Source: Amycolatopsis sp. EV170708-02-1
GTDB lineage: Bacteria; Actinomycetota; Actinomycetes; Mycobacteriales; Pseudonocardiaceae
Reading direction: 5' to 3'
DNA: 64,000 nucleotides
Assembly (NCBI RefSeq): GCF_022479115.1
Contig: NZ_CP092497.1
Coordinates: 1,674,001 to 1,738,000, forward strand
Shown here: positions 28,392 to 37,924 of the stretch, piece after piece
Layout: every line of letters starts with the position of its first letter
Position numbering within the stretch: position 1 is the first letter of the stretch
Made by a program: the position numbers and the translations under genes
Notes under the pieces: generated by a model
Databases searched by the model: none
What the model saw: the letters and a program-made list of their open reading frames with translations, nothing else
What the model was told of the DNA's origin: nothing

Positions 28392-31002
28392 GGATCAACT
28401 CCGCGGTCCGGGCGGTGCGCACCGAGCGCATCGCTATCCAGCCGGCCAGCGCCACGACGAGCACACCGACGGCGAGTACGGTCAGGGCGAGCGGGGTCGG
28501 GTCGGGCAATGCCGACTGCGGCGGGAGGAACGTCGCCGGGTCGAAGCGCGGCACCGAAAGTCCCGCGACCGACACACCGCAGACGACGCCGATCACCACG
28601 GCGAGCCCGCTGAGCGCGCCCAGTTCCATCAGGTGACTCGCCAGCAGGGCACGCGGCCGCATCCCCATCCGCAGCACCAGCGCCCCGGCCAGCGCGTTCT
28701 GGCGACGGCGGACTTCGACCGCGACCAGGAGCGACAGCACCGCCACCACCCCGAGCACGGCGCCGAGCAGGGCCATGAACGAGAACGTCCACGACACCAC
28801 GTAGAACGGGAGCGCGTCGAGCGCGGACTCGCGGGTGACACGGTTGACCGCCGTCATCACCCCCACGGACGCCAGCGCCTCGGTCACCTGCGTCATCGAC
28901 GAGCTGGACAGCAGGCTCCACTTGGGCACGGAGCGGAGCTGCGCCTCGCTGAGCGAATCTCGGGAAACGACGTATCCGGCCTTGGTGCCGATGATCGGGA
29001 ACATCGGCAGTTCGCCGACCGCCCTGGCCTCTCCGAGACCGGCCGGAAGCGTGGCTTTCTGGGCGGGGTCGTTCCCGATCCGGATCGCCGGGACACCGGT
29101 GCCGGGGCTCGACAGGCCGCCCAGGAGCCGGTCGACCTCGGCTCCGTCGAGCGGGCCGAACGTGGCCGAGCGCCGGAAGGTCCGCGGATCCACGACGAGC
29201 ACGACATTGCCCGAACCGGTCAGCTCGCCGACGATCGCGGTGCTGTCGCCGATCGAGGCGGGCAGCCCGACCTTCCCGGTGCCGACGACGCTTTCGGTGT
29301 CGACCCTGGTCTCGGCCCCGACGAAGATGGCGGACTTCGTCTGCAGCGCCTCTTCCTGGCCCCGGGCGATGCCGATCCCCGTGGCCAGCGTCCCGATGGC
29401 CAGTGTGCCGATCACAAGTACGCCGGTGACCGGGGCGCGGGCGCTGGCGAGCCGCCGGATGGCCAGCTGCAGCGCCGGCCGGGACCACAGCCGCGCGCGA
29501 TGCGACGCGTGCAGGGCGAGCCAGGCCAGCCGCGCGGCGACGAGCCCGACCGTCAGCACGACGAACACCGGGTACGTGAGCGCGAGCGGGTCGACCTGGG
29601 GGAGCGGGTTGCCGATCCGCGATCCCTTGCTGTAGTCGACGAGCCGGTTCCAGCCGAGCAGGGCGATACCGGCGGTGAGCAGCTCCCACGGGAAGAAGGC
29701 CAGGAGTTTCACCTTCTTGCGCCGTCCGGAGCGGACCCGGCCGAGTTCGAACTCCCGATGGGTGCGGATGGAGATCACGCAGGCGAGCAGCGCGAGCGAG
29801 ACGAGCAGGATCGCGGCCGCGACGAGCGACCCCCACAGGGTCGCCCCGTCGTTCAGCTCACCCGGTGGTCCGTACACGCCGAGCAACAGCCGGGGCAGCA
29901 CCCCGCCCGCCGCGCCGCCCACGACGATCGGGAGCCCGAGCTCGGCCACCGCCAGCAGTCCGAGCGCCGCCGGACCGCTGCCGCGGGCCGACAGCAACCT
30001 CAGCTGCGGATGCCGCCGCTGGTACCACTGCAGGGCGACGGTGCCGATGCCGGCGCAGCCGACGAGGATGCTGATGGCCGCGAGCGGCAGGATCGAGATC
30101 AGGACGTTCGATTCCGCCTGGTTGCTGATCTCCACGGAGCGTTCGAACGGCAGCGATCCGATGATCGCGTCGCCGAGGCCGCGGGAACCCAGATCCGCCT
30201 TGACCGCGGCGATGAGGGCCTTCCCTCGTTCCTGCAGATCCTCGGCCTCGCTGACGGTCTTGGGCGGGGCCTCGTAGAACGACAGGTGGAGCGTCTTGAT
30301 CATCGGGACGTTCAGCGCGCGGATCGTGTCGTCGAAGGTCTTGCCGTCGTTGGCGAACATGACCGAGTCGAGCGGGTCGTTGGCGAGCCTGCTGACGACG
30401 GCGTTCCGCTGTTGCGAGCACCACCAGCGCGGCGCGGGGTCGGGAAGGTCGCGGTACAGCCCGGTGACCGGAGGTATCGGGGTGCCTTGGATGCTGGGGG
30501 TGGCGCCGACCTTGATGTTCTCCGCACCGGCCACGACGGTGCCGAGCAGGAATCCGGCGCCCGTCGATCCGCCCGCCAGATCGAGATGGCCCTGGAGCGC
30601 CTGGTCCCGATGAGCGAGGACGACCTTGTAGTTGGGGTCTCCGTTGAACTCGGTGCCGAAAAGGTACGGCGTGTAGCGGGAAGTGACCGGCGCGGGGAAA
30701 CCGTGCGCCGGCGCGTTACGGCGGACCGAATCGATCACCTGCGGAGCGACCGCGGCGGGGACGTTGTCCTTGCTGAACACGGGCCCGTAGTAGTCCGGGC
30801 ACACGATGTCGGACTGATACGTGACGGCCGCGCCGCCCGCGGCCGAGGCCTGCAGGACGGCGGCGGTGCCGAGGAAACAGGCCAGCAAAGCGGTCACCGC
30901 GGCGATGATCAAAGTCAGAGGACTGGTCAGTGCCGCCTTCGGAGCCGCTCGCCACGGCATTGTCACCCTGGGCCCGCCGGGAGCCCCCCACCTCACCCGC
31001 AT
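28384..31002 (-). CDS. FtsX-like ABC transporter permease
   Basis: This 872-residue membrane protein has an N-terminal helix (LTLIIAAVTALLACFLGTAAVLQASAAGG), then a large extracellular domain of about 240 residues with WWCSQQRNAV. A first FtsX helix bundle is at about 300-400, further helices around 440-500, a second extracellular part, and a C-terminal FtsX bundle at about 735-865. ATG 31002 is taken as start because TAGCGT lies 8 bases upstream, suggesting a leaderless mRNA. ATG 30960 with a weak AGGG site is an alternative. It forms one operon with the two ATPases. It faces the SARP gene head to tail with about 105 bp between them. Confidence 0.9.
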   Translation of the reverse strand: MRVRWGAPGGPRVTMPWRAAPKAALTSPLTLIIAAVTALLACFLGTAAVLQASAAGGAAVTYQSDIVCPDYYGPVFSKDNVPAAVAPQVIDSVRRNAPAHGFPAPVTSRYTPYLFGTEFNGDPNYKVVLAHRDQALQGHLDLAGGSTGAGFLLGTVVAGAENIKVGATPSIQGTPIPPVTGLYRDLPDPAPRWWCSQQRNAVVSRLANDPLDSVMFANDGKTFDDTIRALNVPMIKTLHLSFYEAPPKTVSEAEDLQERGKALIAAVKADLGSRGLGDAIIGSLPFERSVEISNQAESNVLISILPLAAISILVGCAGIGTVALQWYQRRHPQLRLLSARGSGPAALGLLAVAELGLPIVVGGAAGGVLPRLLLGVYGPPGELNDGATLWGSLVAAAILLVSLALLACVISIRTHREFELGRVRSGRRKKVKLLAFFPWELLTAGIALLGWNRLVDYSKGSRIGNPLPQVDPLALTYPVFVVLTVGLVAARLAWLALHASHRARLWSRPALQLAIRRLASARAPVTGVLVIGTLAIGTLATGIGIARGQEEALQTKSAIFVGAETRVDTESVVGTGKVGLPASIGDSTAIVGELTGSGNVVLVVDPRTFRRSATFGPLDGAEVDRLLGGLSSPGTGVPAIRIGNDPAQKATLPAGLGEARAVGELPMFPIIGTKAGYVVSRDSLSEAQLRSVPKWSLLSSSSMTQVTEALASVGVMTAVNRVTRESALDALPFYVVSWTFSFMALLGAVLGVVAVLSLLVAVEVRRRQNALAGALVLRMGMRPRALLASHLMELGALSGLAVVIGVVCGVSVAGLSVPRFDPATFLPPQSALPDPTPLALTVLAVGVLVVALAGWIAMRSVRTARTAELIRA

Positions 31003-31107
31003 GGATACGCACGCTACCGGTCGAGGCGCTCGCGCGACAGAAAGAAATCACCGTTTGTTGCTGACGTGAAGTAAGGCATGGTCCATTGTGGTGATGCGGG
31101 TGCATGG

Positions 31108-34100
31108 CTACTGACTGTCCGTCACCAACTGGTCGATCGGTGTGGCCTCACCCGCCTCGCTCTCCGCCGAGAATGCGGTTTCTCCGAGCGCCGCGACCAC
31201 GACGCCGGTGATCCGGTCGACGTCGCCCCGTTCGGCCTTCGGCAGGGGAGCACCCACCGAGCGGCGGGAAGCGGCGGCCGCCCCCAGCAGCCGCGCGGCC
31301 AGCCGATGCGCGCCGGCCGCCGCTTCCGCGCCGGCGAGACCTTCGAGGCCGAGGGCGATCGCGCGGGGATCCTCACTGCGGCGTGCGATCGCGAGACCGT
31401 CGAGCTGGAGGCGTTTCGCCGCCACCGCGTCTCCGCGTTGTTCGGCGATGAACCCGAGCTCGGCGAGGATCAGCGTGCTGCCCGCTTCGGACTCCGTCCG
31501 GCGATGCCAGTCCAGTATGGACAGCAGGCGCCGCTCGGCCTCGTCGAACAGCCCCTGGCGCCGCGCGCCGAGCGCGAGCCCTGTTTCGGCGTAGACCTCA
31601 CCGGGTTTGAAGCCGTGTTCGACGGCCAGCGCCCTTGCCCGCTCGTGGAACTCCTTCGCTTCCTCGAAGTGGCCCGTGAGCAGCGCTGTCCGGCCCAGCC
31701 ACGACAGTTTGTAGGTGACTTCCGGCCACAGCTCGAGCTCCTCCGCCCGGCGAAGGCTTTCCCGATGGACGCGGGCGGCGTGCTCGTAGTCCCCGGCGAT
31801 CGACGCCAGCATGCCGAGGACGAACGACGCCTGCAGCCAGCCCCAGCGTTCGCCGAGGCCGTCGAAGATCGCGGCGCTCTGCGCGGCGATCCGGCCACCT
31901 CCGGTGAGGTCGCCGCCGGAGATCAGGTGGGATGCCCGGTCGCTCAGCGCGGCCGCGGTGCTCCAGTCGTCACCGATGTCGCGGGCGGTTTCCCATGCGT
32001 CGAGCGTGAGCTTTTCCGCCCGGCACAGGTCGCCGACCGTCGACCACGCGTAGCCGAGGAACCAAGCCATCCGCGCCCGGACACCGGGATCGGCGATGGC
32101 CCGCACGGTCTCCTCCACGGCGGCGTCCGTTCCGGTGCCGTCGAGCACGGCGATCCCGGTGCGCCAGCCGAGCGCCTGGGCGTACTCGTCGACGGCGCCG
32201 ATCTCCGTGCCGAGCACGAGGTCCAGCGAACGCCGGGCCTCGGTGAGCCGCCCGCGCAGGAACCAGAACCAGGTCGTCGCGTTCACCAGCCGCGCCGCGA
32301 GCCGGTGTTCTCCTTGTCTCAGCAGCGTTTCCAGCGCTCGACGGGTGTTGGCGCCTTCGGCGTCCAGCCGGTCGAGCCAGCGACGCTGTTCCCTGCCGCG
32401 CAAGCCCGCGTCACCACGCTCGGCCAGCTCGACGTGGAAGCGGGCGTGCCGCAGGTACAGGTCGTCGAGTTCGCCCGCTCGCTCGGCGTGATCCAAGGCG
32501 TACGCCGAAACGGACTCCAGCAGCCGGAACCGCGGTTCGCCGGACCTGCCCTGCCTGCTGACCACCAGTGACCTGTCGACGAGGCGGGACAGCAGATCCA
32601 AGACGTCCCCGGCGGCGATCTCGCCGCCCGCGCAGACCGACTCGGCGGCGTCGAGCCCGCAACCCTCGGCGTGGACGGCGAGCCTGCGCAGCACGATCTG
32701 CTCGGGCTCGCTCAGGAGGCTCCAGCTCCAGTCGATCATCGCGCGGAGCGTCTGCTGGCGGCGCGGCCCGCCTCGTCTGCCCGAGGACAGCAGGCCGAAC
32801 CGGTCGTCCAGGCGGGCGAGGAGTTCGTGCACGCCGAGCGTCCGGACCCGGGTGGCGGCGAGTTCGAGCGCCAGCGGGATTCCGTCGAGGGTGCGGCAGA
32901 TGCGGGCGACCACCGCGGCGTTCTCCGCGTCGAGCGCGAACCCCGGCGCGGCCGCGGCGGCACGGGCGGCGAACAGCCGGACCGCGCTCGAGTCCCGCAC
33001 GGCGGCGAAATCCGGCTGCTCGGGCAACTCGAGCGGCGGCACCGCCCAGACGTTCTCCCCTGGCAGCCCGAGCGGTTCCTGGCTGGTGGCGAGCACGCGC
33101 AGCCGGGGCACCGCCGCGAGCAGCCGTTCCACCATCGCCGCGACCGGCTCGACGATTTGCTCGCAGTTGTCCAGGACGAGCAGGATCTCCTTGTCCCGGA
33201 GGGCCGCGGCCATCGACTGTGTCAGCGTTCCGGTGGACGTCGCCTCCTCCCGAAGGTCCAGCACGGCCGCTACGACGACGGCGACGAGATCCTCGGGCGG
33301 GCACGTCGGGCACTCGACGACGTCCAGGCCCGCCAGCTCGACGAGCCAGGTGCCGTCCGCCATCGCGAGCTTCGACGCGGCCTCGATGGCGAGCCTGGTC
33401 TTGCCCACACCGCCGGGGCCGGTGAGGGTGACCAGCCGCGCGTCGGTGACGAGGGCACCGACCTCCTTGATCGCGGTCCTCCGGCCGATCAGCTCGGTCA
33501 GGGCCTCCGGGAGGTTTCCGCGTACCGGCTCGGCGGCGCTGTCCGGATCGAGCTCCGGGCTGCGGGTGAGGATCGCTTGGTGCAGCGCCGCGAGGTCCGG
33601 GCCCGGCTCGAGCCCGGACTCGTCACGCAGGCGGGCACGCAGCTCGGCATAGGTTTCGAGCGCCTCGCTGTGCCGCCCGGCCGCGTACAACGCGCGCATC
33701 AGCAGGCCGCGCATCCGCTCTCGCAGCGGATTCCGCGAGACCAGACCGGCCAGTTCCCCGGTGAGGACGCCGTGTTCGCCGAGAGCCAGCCGGGCCTCGG
33801 CTCGCTCCTCTTCGGCGAGCAGCCTTTCCTCCTCCAGCCGCTGAGCGGCGGCGACGGCGAAGGGCTCGTCCTCGAAGCCGGCATAGGCCGGCCCTCGCCA
33901 CAACGCCAGCGCGTCTGCCAGCAGCGCCGCGCGAGCGCGCGGGTCGGCCGCGTCGCGGGCGCGGGCGGTGAGCGCGCGGAACCGATGGACGTCCAGCTCA
34001 CCGGGCTCGACGGCGAGGACGTATCCGGCCGGTTGGTGTGTCACGAGCTCCCTGGCGCCCGGCTCGGCCTTGTCCAGGGCGCGGCGCAACTGGGAGACCT

Positions 34101-34296
34101 TGGTCTGCAGGGTGTTGCCCGGATTGCCCGGCGGGTGCTCGCCCCAGAGATCGTCGGTCAACGACGACACCGACGCCGCCCTGCCCTCGCGGGACAGCAG
34201 CGCGGCGAGCAGGAGGCGGACCTTCGCCTCGGGCACGACGACGGGCTCGCCCGCGGTCGTCCACGCGGCGAGCGGCCCAAGCACTCCGAAACGCAC
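31108..34296 (-). CDS. SARP family regulator with BTAD, NB-ARC ATPase and TPR domains (AfsR-like)
   Basis: This regulator has 1,062 residues. An OmpR-type winged helix lies at about 1-90 (RFGVLGPLAAWTTAGEPVVVPEAKVRLLLAALLSREG, GNTLQTKVSQLRRAL). The bacterial transcriptional activation domain follows (about 95-245, DVHRFRALTARARDAAD, LRERMRGLLMRALYAAGRHSEALETYAELR). An NB-ARC ATPase has Walker A GPGGVGKTRLA near 292, LLVLDNCEQ as Walker B and GLPL-like GIPLALELAA. Helical TPR-like repeats run to the end. GTG 34296 follows TAACGT by 7 bases, suggesting a leaderless start. Such proteins switch on secondary metabolism. The nearest target is the divergent imine-reductase pair 83 bp away. Confidence 0.93.
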   Translation of the reverse strand: MRFGVLGPLAAWTTAGEPVVVPEAKVRLLLAALLSREGRAASVSSLTDDLWGEHPPGNPGNTLQTKVSQLRRALDKAEPGARELVTHQPAGYVLAVEPGELDVHRFRALTARARDAADPRARAALLADALALWRGPAYAGFEDEPFAVAAAQRLEEERLLAEEERAEARLALGEHGVLTGELAGLVSRNPLRERMRGLLMRALYAAGRHSEALETYAELRARLRDESGLEPGPDLAALHQAILTRSPELDPDSAAEPVRGNLPEALTELIGRRTAIKEVGALVTDARLVTLTGPGGVGKTRLAIEAASKLAMADGTWLVELAGLDVVECPTCPPEDLVAVVVAAVLDLREEATSTGTLTQSMAAALRDKEILLVLDNCEQIVEPVAAMVERLLAAVPRLRVLATSQEPLGLPGENVWAVPPLELPEQPDFAAVRDSSAVRLFAARAAAAAPGFALDAENAAVVARICRTLDGIPLALELAATRVRTLGVHELLARLDDRFGLLSSGRRGGPRRQQTLRAMIDWSWSLLSEPEQIVLRRLAVHAEGCGLDAAESVCAGGEIAAGDVLDLLSRLVDRSLVVSRQGRSGEPRFRLLESVSAYALDHAERAGELDDLYLRHARFHVELAERGDAGLRGREQRRWLDRLDAEGANTRRALETLLRQGEHRLAARLVNATTWFWFLRGRLTEARRSLDLVLGTEIGAVDEYAQALGWRTGIAVLDGTGTDAAVEETVRAIADPGVRARMAWFLGYAWSTVGDLCRAEKLTLDAWETARDIGDDWSTAAALSDRASHLISGGDLTGGGRIAAQSAAIFDGLGERWGWLQASFVLGMLASIAGDYEHAARVHRESLRRAEELELWPEVTYKLSWLGRTALLTGHFEEAKEFHERARALAVEHGFKPGEVYAETGLALGARRQGLFDEAERRLLSILDWHRRTESEAGSTLILAELGFIAEQRGDAVAAKRLQLDGLAIARRSEDPRAIALGLEGLAGAEAAAGAHRLAARLLGAAAASRRSVGAPLPKAERGDVDRITGVVVAALGETAFSAESEAGEATPIDQLVTDSQ

Positions 34297-34379
34297 GAAA
34301 CCGACGTTAGCGTGGACCACCGACAAGACCGTGCGTGAACCCGCAGCGATCCGTGCGCGGGCCCCGTCACGGTGGTCCC

Positions 34380-35261
34380 ATGAGCGAACACGGCAAGACC
34401 CCGGTGACGGTACTGGGGCTGGGCGCGATGGGAAGCGCGCTCGTAGAAGCACTACTCACCGCGGGCCATCCGGTCACCGTGTGGAACCGGACCGCGAGCC
34501 GGGCCGAGGCAGTGGCGGCGAAGGGTGCTTCGGTCGCCTCGACGGTCTCGGAGGCCCTCGCGGCGGACGAGAACGCGATCGTGATTGCCTGCCTGCTCGA
34601 CTACGACTCGGTGCACGAGGTCCTGGACCCGGTGGCGGCCGAGCTCAAGGGACGGCAGCTGATCAACCTGACCAACGGCACCCCCGGCCAGGCGCGTGAG
34701 ATGAGCGCCTGGGCGGAGGAGCACGGCGCGGCTTACCTGGACGGCGGGATCATGGCCGTCCCGCCGATGATCGGCACGCCCGCGGCGTTCATCTTCTACA
34801 GCGGATCGGGCACCGTCTTCGGCCGGGCCCGCACCGCGCTCGACACCTTTGGCGGCGTCAACTACCTCGGCGCCGACCCCGGATTGGCGCCTCTGCACGA
34901 CATCGCGCTGCTCAGCGGGATGTACGGGTACTTCGTCGGCGTCATCCAGGCGTACGCGCTGGTCGGCTCCGCCGGGGTCAAGGCACGGGAATTCGCGCCG
35001 TTGCTCCGCGGCTGGCTGGACGCGATGGGCGGCTTCCTGGAGCGCTCGGCCGAACAGATCGACGACGGCGACTACGTCACCGACGTCGTGTCGAACATCG
35101 AGATGCAGGCGGCCGCCTACCCCAACCTGGCGCAGGCGGCGAAAGACCAGGGCATCAGCGCCGAGTTGCTCACGCCGCTCCAGTCGCTGATGGACAAGCG
35201 AGTCGCCGACGGACACGGCGCCGAAGACCTGATCGGCGTCATCGAACTCCTCAAGAAGTAA
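34380..35261 (+). CDS. Imine reductase-like NADP-dependent oxidoreductase
   Basis: This 293-residue protein starts MSEHGKTPVTVLGLGAMGSALVEALLTAGHPVTVWNRTASRAEA, a Rossmann motif with the NRT/R signature of NADP-preferring imine reductases. LINLTNGTPGQAREMSAWAEEHGAAYLDGGIMAVPPMIGTP and the helical C-terminal domain (ALLSGMYGYFVGVIQAYALVGSAGVK) also match. Imine reductases work as domain-swapped dimers that reduce cyclic imines to amines. A Tyr or Asp at the catalytic position cannot be assigned without alignment. It is followed 11 bp later by a second family member and is divergent from the SARP regulator, so it probably belongs to a regulated two-enzyme unit. Confidence 0.87.
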   Translation: MSEHGKTPVTVLGLGAMGSALVEALLTAGHPVTVWNRTASRAEAVAAKGASVASTVSEALAADENAIVIACLLDYDSVHEVLDPVAAELKGRQLINLTNGTPGQAREMSAWAEEHGAAYLDGGIMAVPPMIGTPAAFIFYSGSGTVFGRARTALDTFGGVNYLGADPGLAPLHDIALLSGMYGYFVGVIQAYALVGSAGVKAREFAPLLRGWLDAMGGFLERSAEQIDDGDYVTDVVSNIEMQAAAYPNLAQAAKDQGISAELLTPLQSLMDKRVADGHGAEDLIGVIELLKK

Positions 35262-35272
35262 GGGAAAACACA

Positions 35273-36133
35273 ATGATCACAATGATCGGGCTCGGCCCGA
35301 TGGGACAGGCCATGGTCCGGGTGCTCCTGGAGAACGGCCACGGAGTGACCGTCTGGAACCGCACCGCCGCCCGCGCGGACGGGGTCGTCGCCGCCGGTGC
35401 CGTGCGTGCCGAGACACCGGCGGACGCGGTGTCGGCGTCGGAGCTGGTGCTGCTGAGCCTCACCGACTACGCCGCGATGTACGACATCCTCGGCAAGGCG
35501 GAGGACGCCTTGGCGGGCAAGGTGATCGTCAACCTCAGCTCGGACACCCCGGAGAAGACCCGCGAAGCCGCCGAATGGGTCGAGGCCCGCGGTGCGCGGT
35601 TCGTCGCCGGTGGCGTGATGGTGCCCGCCGAACTGGTGGGCAAGGACGAGGCCTACGTCTTCTACAGCGGCCCCACCGAGGTGTTCGAGAAGCACCGCGA
35701 AACCCTGGCGCTGATCGGGCGTCCGGATTTCCTCGGCGAGGACGTCCGGCTGGCGCAGCTGTTCTACCAGGCGCAGCTGGACATCTTCCTCACCTCGCTT
35801 TCGGTGTTCCTGCACGCGAGCGCGCTGGTGCGGTCGGCAGGGGTGCCTGCGGAGAAGTTCGTGCCCTACGCCAAGGACAACTTCAGGATGATGGATTTCT
35901 ACCTGGACGCCGCAGCCGAGCAGATCGAGAAGGGCGACCACCCCGGCGACGACGCCAACGTCACGATGATGGGCGCGACGGCCGACCACATCGTCCAGGC
36001 GAGCCTGGACGCCGGGGTCGACGCGGCCCTGCCGGAGGCGGTCAAGTCCCACTACGACCGGGCGATCGCGGCGGGCCACGGGCGTAGCTCGTGGACCAGC
36101 CTGTACGAAATCATCAAGGCGGACGGCAAGTAG
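35273..36133 (+). CDS. Imine reductase/beta-hydroxyacid dehydrogenase-like protein
   Basis: This 286-residue protein starts MITMIGLGPMGQAMVRVLLENGHGVTVWNRTAARADG, with the same NADP-type Rossmann start as its neighbour. The C-terminal helical domain differs (QLFYQAQLDIFLTSLSVFLHASALVRSAGVPAEKF). It lies 11 bp after the first reductase, so one transcript is expected. Similarity to its neighbour is moderate, so it is probably not a recent duplicate, and the two may act in sequence or as different chain types. A long family C hairpin ends the unit 20 bp after the stop. Confidence 0.87.
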   Translation: MITMIGLGPMGQAMVRVLLENGHGVTVWNRTAARADGVVAAGAVRAETPADAVSASELVLLSLTDYAAMYDILGKAEDALAGKVIVNLSSDTPEKTREAAEWVEARGARFVAGGVMVPAELVGKDEAYVFYSGPTEVFEKHRETLALIGRPDFLGEDVRLAQLFYQAQLDIFLTSLSVFLHASALVRSAGVPAEKFVPYAKDNFRMMDFYLDAAAEQIEKGDHPGDDANVTMMGATADHIVQASLDAGVDAALPEAVKSHYDRAIAAGHGRSSWTSLYEIIKADGK

Positions 36134-36152
36134 GGCCTCTGGCTCGCCCCTG

Positions 36153-36211
36153 AAGTACATGAAGGCCCCCTTCCTTGCGCCTAGGTACAGGAAGGGGGCC
36201 TTCACGTACTT
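36153..36211. terminator. Long hairpin, palindrome family C, copy 2
   Basis: Imperfect arms start AAGTACATGAAGGCCCCC and return with GGGGGCCTTCACGTACTT. The outer 18 bp match the 20507-20564 copy and the loop region differs. It lies between the convergent reductase and MDR genes and probably terminates both. Confidence 0.8.
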
Positions 36212-36241
36212 GGCAAGGGGACAAGACGGCCGGCAGGGCGG

Positions 36242-37192
36242 TCACAGGACGAGCACGAGTTTGCCGCCGGGGCGGCGGGATCGGCTGAGCTCGGCCGCTT
36301 CCTGGATCCGGTCGAGTGTGTAGGTGTGGGCGACCGGTACGACCAGGATGCCTTCGCCGGCGAGCCTGGCGAACTCGTTCATCCGGTCGTAGCGGATCTC
36401 GGTGGTGATCCGGACGCCCAGTTCGGCCGCGGCGGCGAAGTCCGAGACGGTGAGGACACGGTCGGGATCCCCGGTCAGCTCGATCAAGGCAGGTAGCGAG
36501 CCGCCGGCCGGGCTGGGCTGGTCGGCGCGGTCGATCCGGCCCCCGGTCGGCGCGGCGTCCAGAGCGCGGTCCACGGGGCCCGGGGCCAGCGCGCTGACGC
36601 GTTCGGCCATGCCCTCGCCGTAGGCGGTCACCCGGGCGCCGATCTCTTCCAGGGCGGCGGCCCGAGTCGGCCCGGCTGTGGCGATCACCCGAATACCCCG
36701 GTGCAGCGCGAAGCGCACCGCCGCTTCGCCCACGGTGGTGCCCGCGCCGTGGACGAGCAGCAGTTCGCCCGGCCGGACGCCGAGTTCGTCGAGCGCGCGC
36801 CACGCCGTCTCGGCCGCCATCGGCAGCGCGGCGGCCTGCTCGGCGGTGACGCCCTCGGGAATGCGTGCCCAGGCCGGCATCAGCGCGTACTCGGCGGCGC
36901 CGGCCGTTGGGCCGTCGAAGGTGGCCGGGCCGAAGACGCGGTCGCCGATCTGGACGCCGTCGACGCCCTCGCCGAGCACGTCGACGGTGCCGGCGACCTC
37001 GAGGCCGAGCCCGCGCGGCAGCGGTGGCAGATGGTCGGCGAGGAGACCGTCGACGATGTGCCAGTCGGCGGGTGTCAGGCCGCACGCCCGTACGGCGATC
37101 CGGATCTGGCCGGGTCCCGGCTCCGGCTGCGGGACGTCGCGGAGCACGATCACGTCCGGGGAACCGAACCGGTCGAACTGCAGAGCCTTCAT
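36242..37192 (-). CDS. Zinc-independent MDR-type NADP oxidoreductase (quinone reductase-like)
   Basis: This 316-residue medium-chain dehydrogenase/reductase starts MKALQFDRFGSPDVIVLRDVPQPEPGPGQIRIAVRACGLTPADWHIV. It has LGLEVAGTVDVLGEGVDGVQIGDRVFG and a nucleotide-binding LLVHGAGTTVGEAAVRFA; zinc ligands are missing. AGGAG sits 6 bases before the ATG. It is divergent from a TetR gene with two palindromes between them, so repression relieved by an electrophile or quinone is likely. The paralogue at 41849-42742 has the same layout. Confidence 0.88.
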   Translation of the reverse strand: MKALQFDRFGSPDVIVLRDVPQPEPGPGQIRIAVRACGLTPADWHIVDGLLADHLPPLPRGLGLEVAGTVDVLGEGVDGVQIGDRVFGPATFDGPTAGAAEYALMPAWARIPEGVTAEQAAALPMAAETAWRALDELGVRPGELLLVHGAGTTVGEAAVRFALHRGIRVIATAGPTRAAALEEIGARVTAYGEGMAERVSALAPGPVDRALDAAPTGGRIDRADQPSPAGGSLPALIELTGDPDRVLTVSDFAAAAELGVRITTEIRYDRMNEFARLAGEGILVVPVAHTYTLDRIQEAAELSRSRRPGGKLVLVL

Positions 37193-37207
37193 GACGATCT
37201 CCTGGCT

Positions 37208-37261
37208 GATGACAGCATCTGTTGTCATCGACCGTACCAGCTGACAACAGCTCCTGTTGTC
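37208..37261. promoter_or_regulatory. Two TetR operators between the divergent MDR and TetR genes
   Basis: GACAACAG-CTC-CTGTTGTC (37243-37261) is a perfect 8-3-8 palindrome. An imperfect one (37208-37229), with GATGACAG and CTGTTGTCATC around CAT, shares the half-site CTGTTGTC. They cover the likely promoters of both genes. Confidence 0.75.
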
Positions 37262-37275
37262 GTACGCTGGTGGGT

Positions 37276-37848
37276 ATGCCGCGATGGGAATCCGACGCAC
37301 AGGGCCGGCTCGAACGCGCGGCGCTCGAGCTGTTCGAGACGCAGGGGTTCGAGCGCACCTCGGTCGCGCAGATCGCCGGCGCAGCCGGCCTGAAGGAACG
37401 CTCCTTCTATCGCTACTTCCCCGACAAACGGGAAGTCCTCTTCGCCGGCAACGAACTCGAGGCCCACCTCGTCGCCCAGGTCGAGGCGGCCGACCCGGGC
37501 CTCACCCCGATCGAGGCGCTGCTGACCGCGATGGGAACCGCCGAGGAGATCTTCCGTCCACGCGAGTTCCTGCTGCGCCGGGGAAGAGTGATCGCCGCCA
37601 ACCCGGCACTGGCCGAGCGCGATCTGATCAAGCTCGCCGACATCGGCGACGCGCTGGCACCGGCGCTCGAACGCCGCGGCGTCGAGCCAGGCAAAGCACG
37701 CTTCATCATCGACGTGGTGCTGGCGATCCACCGGCGCGCCATGCCCCGCTGGCTGGCCGAGCCGGACACCACGCTCGCTCAGGTCATGGCCCAGGCCGCC
37801 GCCGAGCTGCGCGAGGTGGTCGCACTCCCGGCTCCGACAGTCCGCTGA
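37276..37848 (+). CDS. TetR family transcriptional regulator
   Basis: This 190-residue regulator has its DNA-binding N terminus at residues 8-55 (GRLERAALELFETQGFERTSVAQIAGAAGLKERSFYRYFPDKREVLF). Its ligand domain is of unknown specificity (RRGRVIAANPALAERDLIKLADIGDALAPALERRG). The ATG follows GGTGGG closely. Two CTGTTGTC palindromes lie just upstream and are the expected sites for self-repression and control of the divergent oxidoreductase. Confidence 0.92.
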   Translation: MPRWESDAQGRLERAALELFETQGFERTSVAQIAGAAGLKERSFYRYFPDKREVLFAGNELEAHLVAQVEAADPGLTPIEALLTAMGTAEEIFRPREFLLRRGRVIAANPALAERDLIKLADIGDALAPALERRGVEPGKARFIIDVVLAIHRRAMPRWLAEPDTTLAQVMAQAAAELREVVALPAPTVR

Positions 37849-37924
37849 GCCAGCGGTTGCCTGCCGGCTCCACCGCTGACTGAACCCCGCCCCAGCGGTC
37901 ATGCGACCGAAGCAGACACCGTCC

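Noticed and set aside
28633..31074. Open frame of 813 codons on the plus strand
   Set aside because: Shadow of the FtsX permease gene; no family pattern and extreme Arg/Gln/Asp content.
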